Both the position numbers and the translations under genes were made by a program. The notes beneath the pieces were generated by a model. It ran no database searches, had not been told where the DNA came from, and saw only the letters and a program-made list of their open reading frames with translations. Shown here piece after piece: positions 1-9,647 of a stretch of 64,000 bases of DNA. How positions within the stretch are numbered: position 1 is the first letter of the stretch; each line of letters starts with the position of its first letter. Location of the stretch: assembly GCF_014852005.1 (NCBI RefSeq), contig NZ_JACVAU010000003.1, forward strand, positions 62,001-126,000, in the 5' to 3' direction. This DNA comes from Pseudoxanthomonas sp. PXM03 (GTDB taxonomy: Bacteria; Pseudomonadota; Gammaproteobacteria; Xanthomonadales; Xanthomonadaceae).

Positions 1-164
1 TCTTCGACCTGAGCTGGCAGACGCAATGGCGGGACTGGAAGTTCCAGGCCAACATCAAGAACCTCTTCGACAAGGTCTATGCGGCCAGCGGCTTCATCGA
101 ACGCAACGGTCATTTCCCCGGCGAACCGCGACGGCTCTACCTGCAGGCGGCCTATACGTTCTGA
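1..164 (+). CDS. TonB-dependent receptor, C-terminal end (partial)
   Basis: Only the last 54 codons are present; the gene begins left of the window. The frame starting at base 3 reads a beta-strand pattern with the motif NIKNLFDKVY and ends in AYTF followed by a stop. This is the usual end of an outer-membrane TonB-dependent receptor: the NLFDK motif in the next-to-last strands and a terminal Phe recognised by the BAM complex. The PepSY membrane protein starts 4 bases later, an arrangement typical of ferric-siderophore uptake loci. The substrate cannot be told from this fragment. Confidence 0.8.
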   Translation, partial: FDLSWQTQWRDWKFQANIKNLFDKVYAASGFIERNGHFPGEPRRLYLQAAYTF

Positions 165-168
165 CGTC

Positions 169-1326
169 ATGCGCCAGCCACCGTCAGCGATCTCATCTTC
201 TTCCGTGCCGACCCAGCCCCACAGAGCGGGCGGAAGGCGCCGTTGGTTCGATCTGCACAGTTGGATCGGACTCAAGCTGTGCCTGTTCATGGGCTTTATC
301 TGCCTGACCGGCACCCTGGCGGTGTTTGCGCAGGAAATCGATTGGCTGCTGCACGCGGAAATGCGCGTCACTCCCGGCGAGCAGCGCGCCAGCTGGGGTC
401 AGATGGTCGATGCGGTGCAGCGGGCCCATCCTGACTGGTCGCTTCAGGGCTTGGCTGCACCGCATGCATCGCGCTTCGCCGCCAAGGCCCAGGTGCGTAC
501 GAACGATGGAAGGCTGCGGTTTGTCTGGGTCGACCCGTACACCGGCAAGGTGACGGGGGATACCCATTGGTTCAATGCCCACCGTTTCCTGCGCAACACG
601 CATCGCCACCTCATGCTGCCCGTCAAGTACGGCGTACCGCTGGTGGCAGCGCTGTCGATCCCCTTGCTGCTGTCCCTTGTCAGCAGCCTCTTCATCTACA
701 AGCGTTGGTGGCGCGGATTCTTCAGTTGGCCGCGCGGTGACCGGCCACGCCGTCTTTGGGGCGACATCCATCGGTTGCTCGGTGTCTGGAGCCTGTGGTT
801 CGTGGCGCTGATTGCGGTGACCGGCGGGTGGTATCTGGTCGAATCACTGGGCGGCAAGGCCACGCCTCCACCGAAGATCTCGCTGCCCGGGGACGGCAAG
901 GGCGAGAAGGCGGCACCTGCCGATCCTGTGGCCATCGACCGCGCTGTCGCGGAGTTGGCGAAGCGCTGGCCTGAGCTGAGTGTGGCAGGAGTGCAACCCA
1001 CTGCGGCTGGCCAGGGCATCCTCATCGACGGACAAGCGCAGGCATGGCTCGTGCGTGATCGAGCCAATGTCGCTGGCTTCGATCTGCGCGATGGTCGTCT
1101 GCTCGAGCTCCAGGATGGCCGCGAGATGAGCGTCCATCAGCGCATCGCCGAGATGGCCGATCCGCTGCACTTTGGCTCATTCGGTGGATGGCAGGTGCGG
1201 CTGCTGTGGCTCCTGTTCGGCGCTGCGCTCACGGCGCTCAGCTTCACGGGCGTGTACCTGTATGGCCTGCGAGTGGCCGACACACTGCGCTCGGCCCGCA
1301 AGCGGGGGCGTCATGAGTCGACCTGA
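169..1326 (+). CDS. PepSY-associated transmembrane protein (siderophore-uptake type)
   Basis: 385 aa. The start chosen is the ATG 4 bases after the receptor stop; an in-frame ATG at 79 would lie inside the receptor gene. The protein has a basic N-terminus, a first membrane helix (residues about 28-48), a PepSY-like periplasmic segment, further helices around 145-170 and 205-225, and a final helix near 345-370. This is the PiuB/PepSY_TM architecture found next to TonB receptors, where these proteins are thought to act as inner-membrane reductases or helpers in ferric-siderophore use. The neighbour supports that role; the exact function is inferred. Confidence 0.8.
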   Translation: MRQPPSAISSSSVPTQPHRAGGRRRWFDLHSWIGLKLCLFMGFICLTGTLAVFAQEIDWLLHAEMRVTPGEQRASWGQMVDAVQRAHPDWSLQGLAAPHASRFAAKAQVRTNDGRLRFVWVDPYTGKVTGDTHWFNAHRFLRNTHRHLMLPVKYGVPLVAALSIPLLLSLVSSLFIYKRWWRGFFSWPRGDRPRRLWGDIHRLLGVWSLWFVALIAVTGGWYLVESLGGKATPPPKISLPGDGKGEKAAPADPVAIDRAVAELAKRWPELSVAGVQPTAAGQGILIDGQAQAWLVRDRANVAGFDLRDGRLLELQDGREMSVHQRIAEMADPLHFGSFGGWQVRLLWLLFGAALTALSFTGVYLYGLRVADTLRSARKRGRHEST

Positions 1327-1435
1327 CCCCGGTCCTTGGAGACTGGCCTGGCGCAACATGGGACGATGGCGATGGCTATGGCTGGTGCTGCTGATTCTCT
1401 GGCTGGCACTGATTCCGTTGGAAGTGATGAAGTAG
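1313..1435 (+). CDS. small membrane protein (40 aa) downstream of PepSY gene
   Basis: 40 aa, starting at an ATG that overlaps the end of the PepSY gene by 14 bases, so translation is probably coupled. The N-terminus carries Arg and Trp residues (RPDPGPWRLAWRNMGRWRW) and is followed by one strongly hydrophobic helix (LVLLILWLALIPL). Small one-helix proteins in this position are seen beside PepSY genes. It is likely real because of the overlap and composition, but no function can be assigned. Confidence 0.55.
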   Translation: MSRPDPGPWRLAWRNMGRWRWLWLVLLILWLALIPLEVMK

Positions 1436-1449
1436 TGGTTCCTTGCTGA

Positions 1450-1983
1450 TCCATCGTCGCAAGTGCCCGCTTTCGACCTTGGGTTCAACCGATCGACGCA
1501 ACAGCTTGTCGATATCGCTTTGCCGATGTTTCGTAGCCTTGCGTGGCCGTTCATTGAGTCGGCGCGCCACAGCATCGAGCTTGGCCTGTGAGACGTTGGC
1601 CATGCTGATGCCCGTGGGGAAGTACTGGCGTAGCAGATCGTCGGTGTTCTCGTTCGTGCGGCACTGCCAAGGATGATGCGGATCGCCGAGGTAGACACGG
1701 ATATCCGTGACCAGAGTGAAGCGGCGGTGCATCGCCATCTCCGCGCTCAGATCCCAGGTCAGCGAGCGGTAGAGTTCCTTCGGCAGGCGACGAGCATTCT
1801 TGTGCAGTGCGTGAGCACCGTCTCGGTGTCTTTGCCTGCCACCTTCACCAGCATCAGGTAGCGGGTTTGCCGCTCCAACAGCGTGGCGGCCTGACTGTTG
1901 TGATCACCGAACAGCAGGTCGCCCACTCAATGCCCCCGCACAGCCCGATCTTCGGTACTGGCCGGACGCTCGCTGATCGAGAA
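1450..1983 (-). pseudogene. IS30-family transposase remnant
   Basis: Reading the minus strand gives, in order, ISERPASTEDRAV, a stop where the family has the Trp of GHWEGD, then GDLLFGDHNSQAATLLERQ, a frameshift near 1795-1805, then DPHHPW, NENTDDLLRQYFP and LNERPRK. These are the core blocks of the IS30 DDE transposase. The N-terminal helix-turn-helix part is absent and the reading frame is broken at least twice, so the element is dead. The tail after LNERPRK no longer matches the family clearly. It sits between the PepSY locus and the beta-propeller gene and marks an old insertion. Confidence 0.75.
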
Positions 1984-2124
1984 GGCAGGTTTTCTCAAGC
2001 GAATAATCCTTGGCGTGCTCTTTCAACGAATCTATGGCCGCTAGACTGCCGGTGCCGCGTTGGAACTGAAGGCGAGCCAATAGACTGCAGGCCCTTCCCA
2101 ATCAGCCCCAACGACAGGAACGCC

Positions 2125-3969
2125 ATGATCAGACGGCGCCGGATAGGTGAAGTCATCCTGCTAACGCTCGCAGTACTGAGCGTGAGTGGTCTCACCAGCT
2201 ACGCAAACGCAGCGAACTCTGCAAAGCGTCTCGCTGGAGTGGCATTTGCTAGTTTTGCGCCGTTGAATACCGACATATTCATCGCCAATGGAGACGGCAG
2301 CAATGCGATCGCTTTGGCGGAAGATCCCGCACTGGACTCAAATGCATCGTTCTCCCCAGATGGTCGCTGGATTGTTTTCACTTCAACCAGAAGTGGCTCA
2401 TCCGATATCTACAGAATGCGTCCTGATGGCTCTCGACTTGAGCGACTTACGGATGACCTCTCATTTGACGACCAGGCAGCCGTCTCGCCTGACGGGAAAA
2501 CGCTCGCCTTCGTCTCGACTCGCAATGGTCAGGCAGACATTTGGATATTGGACCTAAAGACCAAAGCGACGCGGATTTTGACCCACGATCCCGCGGGTGA
2601 CTTTCGACCGACATGGTCGCCAGATGGAAAATGGATTGCCTTCTCGTCTGATCGTGATTCAAGAAAGCCAAAGATGAGCTTCGTGACCCTGCACTCGACC
2701 GAGCTCTATGTCGTTCGTGTGGACGGCTCCCAGTTGCGACGGGTGACGTCGACAGCGGCATTCGCGGGAAGTCCATCGTGGTCTCCTGACGGCAAATCGC
2801 TGCTGTTCTATGAGGCAGACCTCGACAACGTGCAGAAGATTACGAGTCCACGCCGCTTACGGGGGACGACTCAAATCGTTGGGATAGATCTGGAAAGCGG
2901 GGAGCGCACGGTCTTTAGTAGCGGCGACGGCGAGAAGTGGTCCCCGCGATGGCTGTCGAACGAAAAAATAGGCTTCGCAAGCGGCGGCCCGAACGGCGGC
3001 ATCGAGTTTGTTGACGGCGGCAAGCCAATCAATGGCGCGCGCGGCGAGATGCGAAACGTTGATTGGTCGTCGGACGAGAAGCGAGTGGTGTTCCAGCGCG
3101 AAGTGGAAACGCAGTGGCCACCCACGCAGACGTGGCCGAGCCGCGATGCACGGTTTCCCCTGCTCAGGACTGGAATCTTTCCGTCCTTCTCCCCGAGCGG
3201 AGATCGATTTGTCGTCAACGACAGGACGGCGGGCGCCCTGCACAACCGCATCCTGGTGATGAATGCAGACGGAACCCAGGCCGCGACCCTGTACCAAGAA
3301 GACAAAAGAAGTGCGTTGGCGCCTGTCTGGTCTCCCGGCGGCACCCGTGTCGCATTCGGTCTGGGAGGCTTCTTCCAGGCTACGACGGGGCCGTCAACCG
3401 CGGACATAGCCGTAGTTGGGATGGATGGTACCGGGCTGAGGGTGCTGACTGACGGCACAGGCAACTACGGATTCCCAAGCTGGTCACCGGATGAGAGTCG
3501 CTTGGTCTACAGAGCCGCTGGCAAGGATGCCAATGGTCTGTGGATCGTTGACGTGGAGACGGGTGAGCGATCAGAGCTGATTCGTAGCGGGGGGCATGAG
3601 AACTTTCCCGCATGGTCTCCCAAAGGCGACAGGATCTCCTTCACCAGCGACCAGGATGGCGACTACGAGATCTACAGCATCAAGCCTGATGGGACCGATC
3701 TGCGCCGACTTACGAATGCGCCTGGCAACGACGCACACAATGCATGGTCGCCGGATGGTGAATGGATCGTTTTCACCAGTTCAAGAGCGGGTTTCAAGGA
3801 TGAGGCAGTCCTGCATCCGCACAACCCGCAACCGTATGGGGATCTTTACGTGATGCGGGGTGATGGCACTGAGACCACGCAACTTACCGACAACCAGTTT
3901 GAGGAAGGAACCCCGGCGTGGATGCCGCCCCCCTCCTTACAATCCCCTTCCACTCCTGCTGGTCACTGA
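2125..3969 (+). CDS. secreted TolB/WD40-like beta-propeller protein
   Basis: 614 aa, from the ATG preceded by the purine-rich stretch GACAGGAA. The N-terminus is a Sec signal peptide (basic residues, hydrophobic core, cleavage near ANA about residue 29). The rest repeats the PD40 pattern many times, for example FSPDGRWIVFTSTRSG, WSPDGKWIAFSSD and WSPDGEWIVFTSSRAG, as in TolB-type propellers. Such proteins usually act in the periplasm as binding scaffolds. There is no second catalytic domain such as a prolyl oligopeptidase. It stands alone between the IS remnant and a two-component system; ligand unknown. Confidence 0.8.
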   Translation: MIRRRRIGEVILLTLAVLSVSGLTSYANAANSAKRLAGVAFASFAPLNTDIFIANGDGSNAIALAEDPALDSNASFSPDGRWIVFTSTRSGSSDIYRMRPDGSRLERLTDDLSFDDQAAVSPDGKTLAFVSTRNGQADIWILDLKTKATRILTHDPAGDFRPTWSPDGKWIAFSSDRDSRKPKMSFVTLHSTELYVVRVDGSQLRRVTSTAAFAGSPSWSPDGKSLLFYEADLDNVQKITSPRRLRGTTQIVGIDLESGERTVFSSGDGEKWSPRWLSNEKIGFASGGPNGGIEFVDGGKPINGARGEMRNVDWSSDEKRVVFQREVETQWPPTQTWPSRDARFPLLRTGIFPSFSPSGDRFVVNDRTAGALHNRILVMNADGTQAATLYQEDKRSALAPVWSPGGTRVAFGLGGFFQATTGPSTADIAVVGMDGTGLRVLTDGTGNYGFPSWSPDESRLVYRAAGKDANGLWIVDVETGERSELIRSGGHENFPAWSPKGDRISFTSDQDGDYEIYSIKPDGTDLRRLTNAPGNDAHNAWSPDGEWIVFTSSRAGFKDEAVLHPHNPQPYGDLYVMRGDGTETTQLTDNQFEEGTPAWMPPPSLQSPSTPAGH

Positions 3970-4194
3970 AGATCGGAAGCGGACGTCATCGCTTCGCTAG
4001 CAGAGACGCGCCACCACGGATGGCAGGTCGCTCTGGCTGGTTCTTGCCTTCGCGTTGTGGATTGGCTTTCAGTCGCGTGAGGATGGCGGGCTTCATGGAG
4101 CCGCGGGGCTAGCCATGTTCGTAGCCCGTCGAGTGGCCGGCGGTCGGTTGCACAGCTAGACTTGATTGAGTTCCAACGCTGGGGTTTGATCGAG

Positions 4195-4854
4195 ATGCAA
4201 CCGATCGCAATGTCGGATGTGTTGATTGTGGAAGACGACATCCATGCCGGTCACCGCCTGCAACGCCTGGTGGCAGGTCTGGCCAGCGAGGCGCGGATCG
4301 ACGTGGTCGATACGCTCGACGCGGCGCGATCGCGACTGCAGGCGCATCCCTATACTCTGGCGCTCGTCGACATGTACCTGCCCGATGGCGACGGCAATGG
4401 TTTGATCGCGTGGATGCGATCCCACGCTGCCGAGGCTGCCGCGGTGATCGTCTCGTCGTTCGCGGAAGAGGAAAGCGTGTTGACGGCCTTGCGCAGCGGC
4501 GCTGTCGGCTACCTGTTGAAGGAACGCGACGACGAGGAGCTGGTGGTGTCGCTGAAGAGTCTGCAACGCGGCGGAGCTCCCATCGATCCTTCCATCGCGC
4601 GCCGCATCCTGGCGCTGCTGCCTGTCGGCGCCGATCCGGCGCTGCGGTCCTCGCCCGTACCGCCGCTGTCGCAGCGCGAGCTGGAGATCGTGCAGCTGGT
4701 GGCGCAGGGGTTCACCAATCGCGAGATCGCCGAGTTGGTCTCGCTGTCGCGGCTGACCATCGAAAGCCACGTCAAGAACATCTATCGCAAGCTGGCCGTC
4801 GGGTCACGGACCGAGGCGGTTTACGAGGCGCGGGCACGGGGCCTGCTGAAGTGA
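4195..4854 (+). CDS. LuxR/NarL-type response regulator
   Basis: 219 aa from the ATG at 4195 (ATG 4210 or 4162 are possible). Residues 1-120 form a receiver domain with the acidic pair VEDD near residue 13, the phospho-acceptor in LALVDMYLPDG (about Asp59) and the conserved Lys in GYLLKE. Residues about 150-215 form a LuxR HTH: LSQRELEIVQLVAQGFTNRE then LTIESHVKNIYRKL. The kinase gene overlaps its stop codon, so the two form one operon. Targets are unknown; the adhesin gene directly downstream of the kinase is an obvious candidate. Confidence 0.9.
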   Translation: MQPIAMSDVLIVEDDIHAGHRLQRLVAGLASEARIDVVDTLDAARSRLQAHPYTLALVDMYLPDGDGNGLIAWMRSHAAEAAAVIVSSFAEEESVLTALRSGAVGYLLKERDDEELVVSLKSLQRGGAPIDPSIARRILALLPVGADPALRSSPVPPLSQRELEIVQLVAQGFTNREIAELVSLSRLTIESHVKNIYRKLAVGSRTEAVYEARARGLLK

Positions 4855-6689
4855 GGCGCATCGTCCGGTGCCTGGTCGTCCTGCTGGCGATGCTTGCCGT
4901 GCTGCCCGTGCAGGCGCAGCACGTGACGCGGATCGAGCAGGCGGATGCCGTGCGGTCGGACTGGTCGGCGCAGGCGCCCCCGCGGCAGGGCTGGGTACCG
5001 GTCGGACTGCGCGACCTGTGGGAGAAGCGCTGGCCCGGCCATGATGGCGTGGTGTGGTACCGCGTCCGCTGGCAGCAGGCGGATGCATCGCAGCCGGTCG
5101 GGCTGTTGCTCGACTACACCTGCCTGGCGGCCGCGGTCTCCCTCAATGGCCAGCCGATCGACCGGGACGCCTCACTGGTGGAGCCGCTGTCACGCAAGTG
5201 GCATGTGCCGCGTTACTACACGGTGCCGCCGGCGCTCCTGCGCGAAGGGCAGAACGAATTGCTCGTGCGGGTTTCCGGCCTGGCCGCCTATCAGCCTGCG
5301 TTCGGTACCGTCAGCGTGGGCGATCCCATCGTGTTGCGCGGCCAGTACGAGCGGGAGCGTTTTGCACGTCGTGACATGCAGATATTCGACGCCGCCGTGG
5401 GATTGGTACTGGCGGCGATGATCGGCATCTTCTGGCTGCTACGCCCGCAGGACACGCTGTATGGCTGGTATGCGTTGAGCGCAGTCTTTGGCAGGCTGTA
5501 CGACTGGAACTTCATCGCCGGCAGTCCTTGGCCGTTCCGCACCACGGACGGATGGCAGGCTTTCATCGCGGCGGTCTTCGTGGCCTCCGCCGCCACCCAT
5601 ACGATCTTCCTGCTGCGGTTCTCGGAGCGACGATGGCCGCGCTTCGAGCGGGCGCTGCTGGCGCTGGCCGGTGCGGGCATGGTGCTGGGGTTGTCGTTTC
5701 CGCACTGGATGGGGCCACTGCGCAATCTGTACGTGACCCCCGCCATCCTGTTCCTGTACGTCGTCAGCGCGGTCTTCGTCGTCTTCGCGCTGCGCAGCGA
5801 TCGCCGCGATTACAAGGTGCTTGCGGCCTGCATCAGCGTCCCGTTGCTGGTGTCGCTGCACGACCTCGGTGTGTACATGGGCTGGTACGGCGGCGTGAGC
5901 TACCTGGGGTCGTTCACCTCGCCGGTGATGCTGTTGGGCATGGGGTTCGTGCTGGCCTATCGCTTCGCGCAGACCATGGAGCGGGTGGAGGGCTTCAACG
6001 CCGAACTCCAACGCGAAGTACAGGCCGCCACCGTGACCCTGGCCGACACACTCAACCAGCAGCACGCGCTGGCACTGGCGCACAGCCGTGCAGGGGAGCG
6101 CCTGCAGCTGGTGCGCGACCTGCACGATGGCTTCGGCGGCACGCTGGTGGGGGCGATCACCCGCCTGCAGCATGCGCCGGACGAAACCTTGAAGGAGGAG
6201 GTGGTGGATCTGCTGAAGGACATGCGCGACGACCTGCGGTTGGTGATCGATACCACCGCGCAGGAGCAGGCCGACCTGGCCACGCTGATCGCCCCGCTGC
6301 GCCATCGCGCCAGCCGCCTGTTGGAAGCGGCGGACATCGATGCGCATTGGCGGGTGGAAGGTCTGGAGGGTCTGCAACTGGGGCCCGGCCGCAGCCTGGA
6401 CCTGCTGCGCCTGCTGCAGGAGGCATTGACGAATGTGTTCAAGCACAGTCGCGCGGCGCGGGTCGACGTCCATCTGCGCCGTGCCGGTGATCGCCTTGAG
6501 CTGCGCGTGCGTGACGATGGCGTCGGCCTTGCCGGGGCGGCACCCGCGGCCGGACAGGCCCGGGCCGCAGGTGCCGGCTTGGCGAGCATGCGCCACCGCG
6601 CCCAGCGACTCGGGGCGGAGCTGCGCATCGCGGGCACTTCCGATGGAAAAGGCACTGCGCTGGAACTGGATCTGCCATTGGCTGCGTGA
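4851..6689 (+). CDS. 7TM sensor histidine kinase (HisKA_3 type)
   Basis: 612 aa, GTG start overlapping the regulator stop by 4 bases. A signal peptide (RRIVRCLVVLLAMLAVLPVQAQ) precedes a periplasmic beta-sandwich domain (to about residue 180) like 7TMR-DISMED2, then seven hydrophobic helices (about 185-380), a short coiled segment, and the kinase core. The H-box is LVRDLHDGFGGTL (His425); the ATPase N-box is LLQEALTNVFKHS, with G-boxes VRDDGVGL and GAGLASM. This is the NarX/DesK class that partners NarL-type regulators. The ligand is not predictable, though this sensor fold often binds small carbohydrates or similar compounds. Confidence 0.88.
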   Translation: MRRIVRCLVVLLAMLAVLPVQAQHVTRIEQADAVRSDWSAQAPPRQGWVPVGLRDLWEKRWPGHDGVVWYRVRWQQADASQPVGLLLDYTCLAAAVSLNGQPIDRDASLVEPLSRKWHVPRYYTVPPALLREGQNELLVRVSGLAAYQPAFGTVSVGDPIVLRGQYERERFARRDMQIFDAAVGLVLAAMIGIFWLLRPQDTLYGWYALSAVFGRLYDWNFIAGSPWPFRTTDGWQAFIAAVFVASAATHTIFLLRFSERRWPRFERALLALAGAGMVLGLSFPHWMGPLRNLYVTPAILFLYVVSAVFVVFALRSDRRDYKVLAACISVPLLVSLHDLGVYMGWYGGVSYLGSFTSPVMLLGMGFVLAYRFAQTMERVEGFNAELQREVQAATVTLADTLNQQHALALAHSRAGERLQLVRDLHDGFGGTLVGAITRLQHAPDETLKEEVVDLLKDMRDDLRLVIDTTAQEQADLATLIAPLRHRASRLLEAADIDAHWRVEGLEGLQLGPGRSLDLLRLLQEALTNVFKHSRAARVDVHLRRAGDRLELRVRDDGVGLAGAAPAAGQARAAGAGLASMRHRAQRLGAELRIAGTSDGKGTALELDLPLAA

Positions 6690-6838
6690 GCGCGGCCTCG
6701 AGGGCGGATCGGGAGTGCTTTACCTGATTTCAGGGATACCCGGGGCGGGATGCGGCACCTACCGTGTGCGCCATCGTCGTCGGCGGGTGGCCGCGTCATG
6801 GGCGCGGCGGCCGGCGGCATGCCACAGGGGGCATCGCC

Positions 6839-8422
6839 ATGCGTAGATATCGCCGCAACATCAATACTGTCCGTCATTTCATGCTGACGCTGGCTGCGGG
6901 TGGCGGCCTGCTTTTGTCAACGACGTCGGCCGAAGCGCAGGTGGTGGGTGGTACCGCACCCACGCAGCCGTGCAGCCAGAACCCCACCACCGGCGGCATG
7001 GCGTGCATGCCGGGCAGTACGGTGGGCGCGAATGGCAGCAACGGCCCGGCTCCTCCAGGCTGGACGGCCGGGGCTGGCGGGCCGGGTACCGAAACCGGCA
7101 ACGTTGCAATAGGCCAAGACAGCAGTGCAGGCAATGGCGGTCAGGGTGGGATCGCCACTGCCGGAGGCATCGCCGGCACGGGTGGCGCGGGCGGCGCAGC
7201 GAACCTCGCGCTTGGCGCGAACAGCAGCGCAGGCAATGGCGGTGCGGGAGGAACTGGTAGCGCAGGTGGCACCGGCGGCGCTGGCGGGACAGGTGGCAAC
7301 AACAACATCGCCATCGGCAATGGCAGTAGCGCCGGCTCGGGTGGACGGGGCCAGGATGGGTGTTGTGGTTTCCCGGGCTCTTCGGGTTCCAGCGGCACCA
7401 ACAACAACATCGCGCTTGGTACCGGTGCGTCGGCCAACGGGGGTGGATCGGTCGCGCTGGGCTACAACAGCAGTGATCAGGGTCGCGCGAACGTGGTCTC
7501 GGTCGGTTCTTCAGGCCAACAGCGTCAAGTCACCAATGTCGCGGCGGGTACCGCCACCACTGATGCGGTCAACGTTGGTCAGTTGAATGCGGTGGCGAAC
7601 ACGGCCAATTCGGCACTGGACGCAGCAAGCGATGCACAGGCGACCGCCGACATGGCACTTTCCACGGCGGACACGGCCCAGGCGACGGCCGATGCAGCAT
7701 TGGACGCGGCAGGTAACGCGGTGGTCACGGCGAACGCCTATACGGACACCCGCGAAGCTGCGGTGCGCAGCGACATGGCGGTGGGCGACGCGGCGACACT
7801 TGCGACAGCCAATAGCTACACCGACACCCGCGAAGCTGCGGTGCGCAACGACGTGGCCGCGGGCGACGCGGCCACGCTGGCGACGGCAAACCATTACACC
7901 GACGCCCGGGAGTCCGCGATGCGCAGCGACATGGCGGCGGGCGATGTGGCCATGCTGGCGACCGCGAACGGCTATACCGATACCCGAGAAGCCGCCGTGC
8001 GCAACGACATCGCCGCGGGCGATGCGGTCACACTGGCGACGGCGCAGGACTACGCCGATGCTGGCGACGCCACGACACTCGCTTCGGCCAATGCCTACAC
8101 CGATGCCCGCTTCACCGAACTTACCGGACTGAGCGACGACTTCAACGCCTTCCGCGGCGACGTCGACCGCCGCTTCAGCCATCTGGATCGCCGCATCGAC
8201 ACCATGGCCGCGATGAGCGGTGCCTACGCCGGCATGGCGATGAACACAGCAGGCCTGGCGGGCAAGAACCGCGTGGGCGTGGGCATCGGCGCGCAGGGCG
8301 GTGAGCAGGCGATGGCGGTTGGCTACCAGCGTGTGATCGGCAACCGCGCAAGTGTGTCGTTGGGTGCTGCCTTCGGTGGCGGCGAGAAGAGCGTGTCGGC
8401 GGGCGCCGGCTTCAGCTGGTGA
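6839..8422 (+). CDS. YadA-like trimeric autotransporter adhesin
   Basis: 527 aa with a signal peptide ending near SAEA (residue 33). The head is Gly/Asn/Ser-rich with motifs NVAIGQDSSAGNGG, NNIAIGNGSSA and SVALGYNSS of the YadA left-handed roll. A neck TDAVNVGQLN follows, then an Ala-rich coiled-coil stalk with four 26-residue repeats beginning YTD, and finally a YadA membrane anchor (GAYAGMAMN to the terminal GAGFSW) that would trimerise in the outer membrane. Size is modest for the family. It follows the two-component operon by 149 bases and may be under its control (inference). Confidence 0.9.
   Translation: MRRYRRNINTVRHFMLTLAAGGGLLLSTTSAEAQVVGGTAPTQPCSQNPTTGGMACMPGSTVGANGSNGPAPPGWTAGAGGPGTETGNVAIGQDSSAGNGGQGGIATAGGIAGTGGAGGAANLALGANSSAGNGGAGGTGSAGGTGGAGGTGGNNNIAIGNGSSAGSGGRGQDGCCGFPGSSGSSGTNNNIALGTGASANGGGSVALGYNSSDQGRANVVSVGSSGQQRQVTNVAAGTATTDAVNVGQLNAVANTANSALDAASDAQATADMALSTADTAQATADAALDAAGNAVVTANAYTDTREAAVRSDMAVGDAATLATANSYTDTREAAVRNDVAAGDAATLATANHYTDARESAMRSDMAAGDVAMLATANGYTDTREAAVRNDIAAGDAVTLATAQDYADAGDATTLASANAYTDARFTELTGLSDDFNAFRGDVDRRFSHLDRRIDTMAAMSGAYAGMAMNTAGLAGKNRVGVGIGAQGGEQAMAVGYQRVIGNRASVSLGAAFGGGEKSVSAGAGFSW
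7739..8050 (+). repeat. four tandem 78-bp repeats in the adhesin stalk
   Basis: Units start at 7739, 7817, 7895 and 7973. Each encodes 26 residues of the form YTDxREAAxRxDxAxGDxxTLATAN. A shortened fifth unit (YADAGDATTLASANA) follows. The copies are in frame, so slippage or recombination would lengthen or shorten the stalk without breaking the gene. Confidence 0.85.
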
Positions 8423-8913
8423 AGCGGTATTTGCGCGTCGCTTGCCTTTAGAGGGCATGCGGCACTCGCCCCGCATCTGAAATTCACGTGCTCTAATCTC
8501 TGGCCACACCAACGACGGATGGATCTTGACGCCAGCCCAGGCTCCATTCGCGACGGCTGGAGAAATCGAGTGCGGGACACGGTCGTCATCGCCATACGCT
8601 CAGACCCTGGCGATGTTCGTCTCTTTTGTCTCCCATTGGTGTTGGGTCTAGCAATTCTGGCCGAACGCGCATTTTGGGTCGGCCTGATTGTCAGACGTTC
8701 GATGTCCGCTTCTGGCCGGTAGCGGGCGTCTAGCAGCAATTGTCGGGGCACCTCACGGTTCTTACATCCAACATTCGAAGGGGTAGCCTCATAGCCAGCT
8801 GCCCAGTTTTCTGGCGACGCCGTCCAGTTCTTCCGGCGCCGCTGTCCACATCATTTGGCGGAGATGCCCAACTCGCTGGCTGTGGGCACTTTCATCATTT
8901 CAAGGAGCAAACG
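8423..8913. other. intergenic stretch, no convincing gene
   Basis: This 490-bp stretch between the adhesin and the next gene has only short reading frames without good ribosome-binding sites. A weak hairpin (6-bp arms ATGCGG/CCGCAT at 8457-8476) could end adhesin transcription. A good Shine-Dalgarno (AAGGAG at 8901-8906) belongs to the gene starting at 8914. Confidence 0.5.
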
Positions 8914-9561
8914 ATGTCTTTGTGCCTAGTGGATTGGACAGCGGTCGCGGCATGGGTCCAAGCCGTGGGCTCTATCGCAGCGATCGCAGCAGCCATCTGG
9001 ATTGGCAAGCGGCAGTACACGCAAAGCGTCGCTCTACTGGAAACGCAACATCGTCAGAACCTGGACCTGATCGAGCACGAGCAGCGCAGGCTCGCCGATT
9101 CTGCAGAGCAGGACAGAATCGACGAAGGCCGCGATCTGAAGGAGTTGGTCAGGATCGTGATCGATCCGCTCATGCAACAGTCCGAAGAGCGCTTACAGGT
9201 ACTGGCACGCTACGAGGATCGCAAGGATCCCTTGCCCACCGACGCCATTGAAATCTTGCGTACTATTGCGGCCGAAGCGGAGGCCACCAAACAGCAGCTG
9301 GCTGAGCTGCGCGATGTCTTTGTCGGCCGGCCGCGCCACTTGCTGGTCCACGGGCACCTGATCGGCGCGTTGGGTGCGATTGCCCGGGTCGCGCACCGTG
9401 AGCAGGTCCAAGATGGCGTGAGGAAGTTCCGGGTGGAGCAACTTGCGCAGGCGGCCTTCAACGCACCTCAGACCCCCATCGAGGTACAGCCATTTACCAC
9501 CCAGGCCCTGATCGAGGCGATCAATCAGCTGCATCATGTGTTTGACACGGTAGGTCAGTAA
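8914..9561 (+). CDS. hypothetical protein with one N-terminal membrane helix
   Basis: 215 aa, start fixed by AAGGAG seven bases upstream. Residues about 12-31 (VQAVGSIAAIAAAIWIG) form a single membrane helix without signal cleavage, followed by a charged, helical and probably coiled cytoplasmic region (ALLETQHRQNLDLIEHEQRRLADSAEQ). No catalytic motif is visible. The layout of one helix plus coil resembles many uncharacterised proteins that begin with a WVQAVGSIAAI-type helix in proteobacteria. Function unknown. Confidence 0.65.
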   Translation: MSLCLVDWTAVAAWVQAVGSIAAIAAAIWIGKRQYTQSVALLETQHRQNLDLIEHEQRRLADSAEQDRIDEGRDLKELVRIVIDPLMQQSEERLQVLARYEDRKDPLPTDAIEILRTIAAEAEATKQQLAELRDVFVGRPRHLLVHGHLIGALGAIARVAHREQVQDGVRKFRVEQLAQAAFNAPQTPIEVQPFTTQALIEAINQLHHVFDTVGQ

Positions 9562-9647
9562 CAGCAGGCATCTGGCCGGCCAGCGGTGATGGCGTCGTTT
9601 TAGTTTCGACAGGGGATGTGTCGGACAGAACGACCAAGGGGGCCGGG

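Noticed and set aside
8519-8722. A 67-codon frame between the adhesin and the gene at 8914.
   Set aside because: No ribosome-binding site and no protein-like pattern; left as non-coding.
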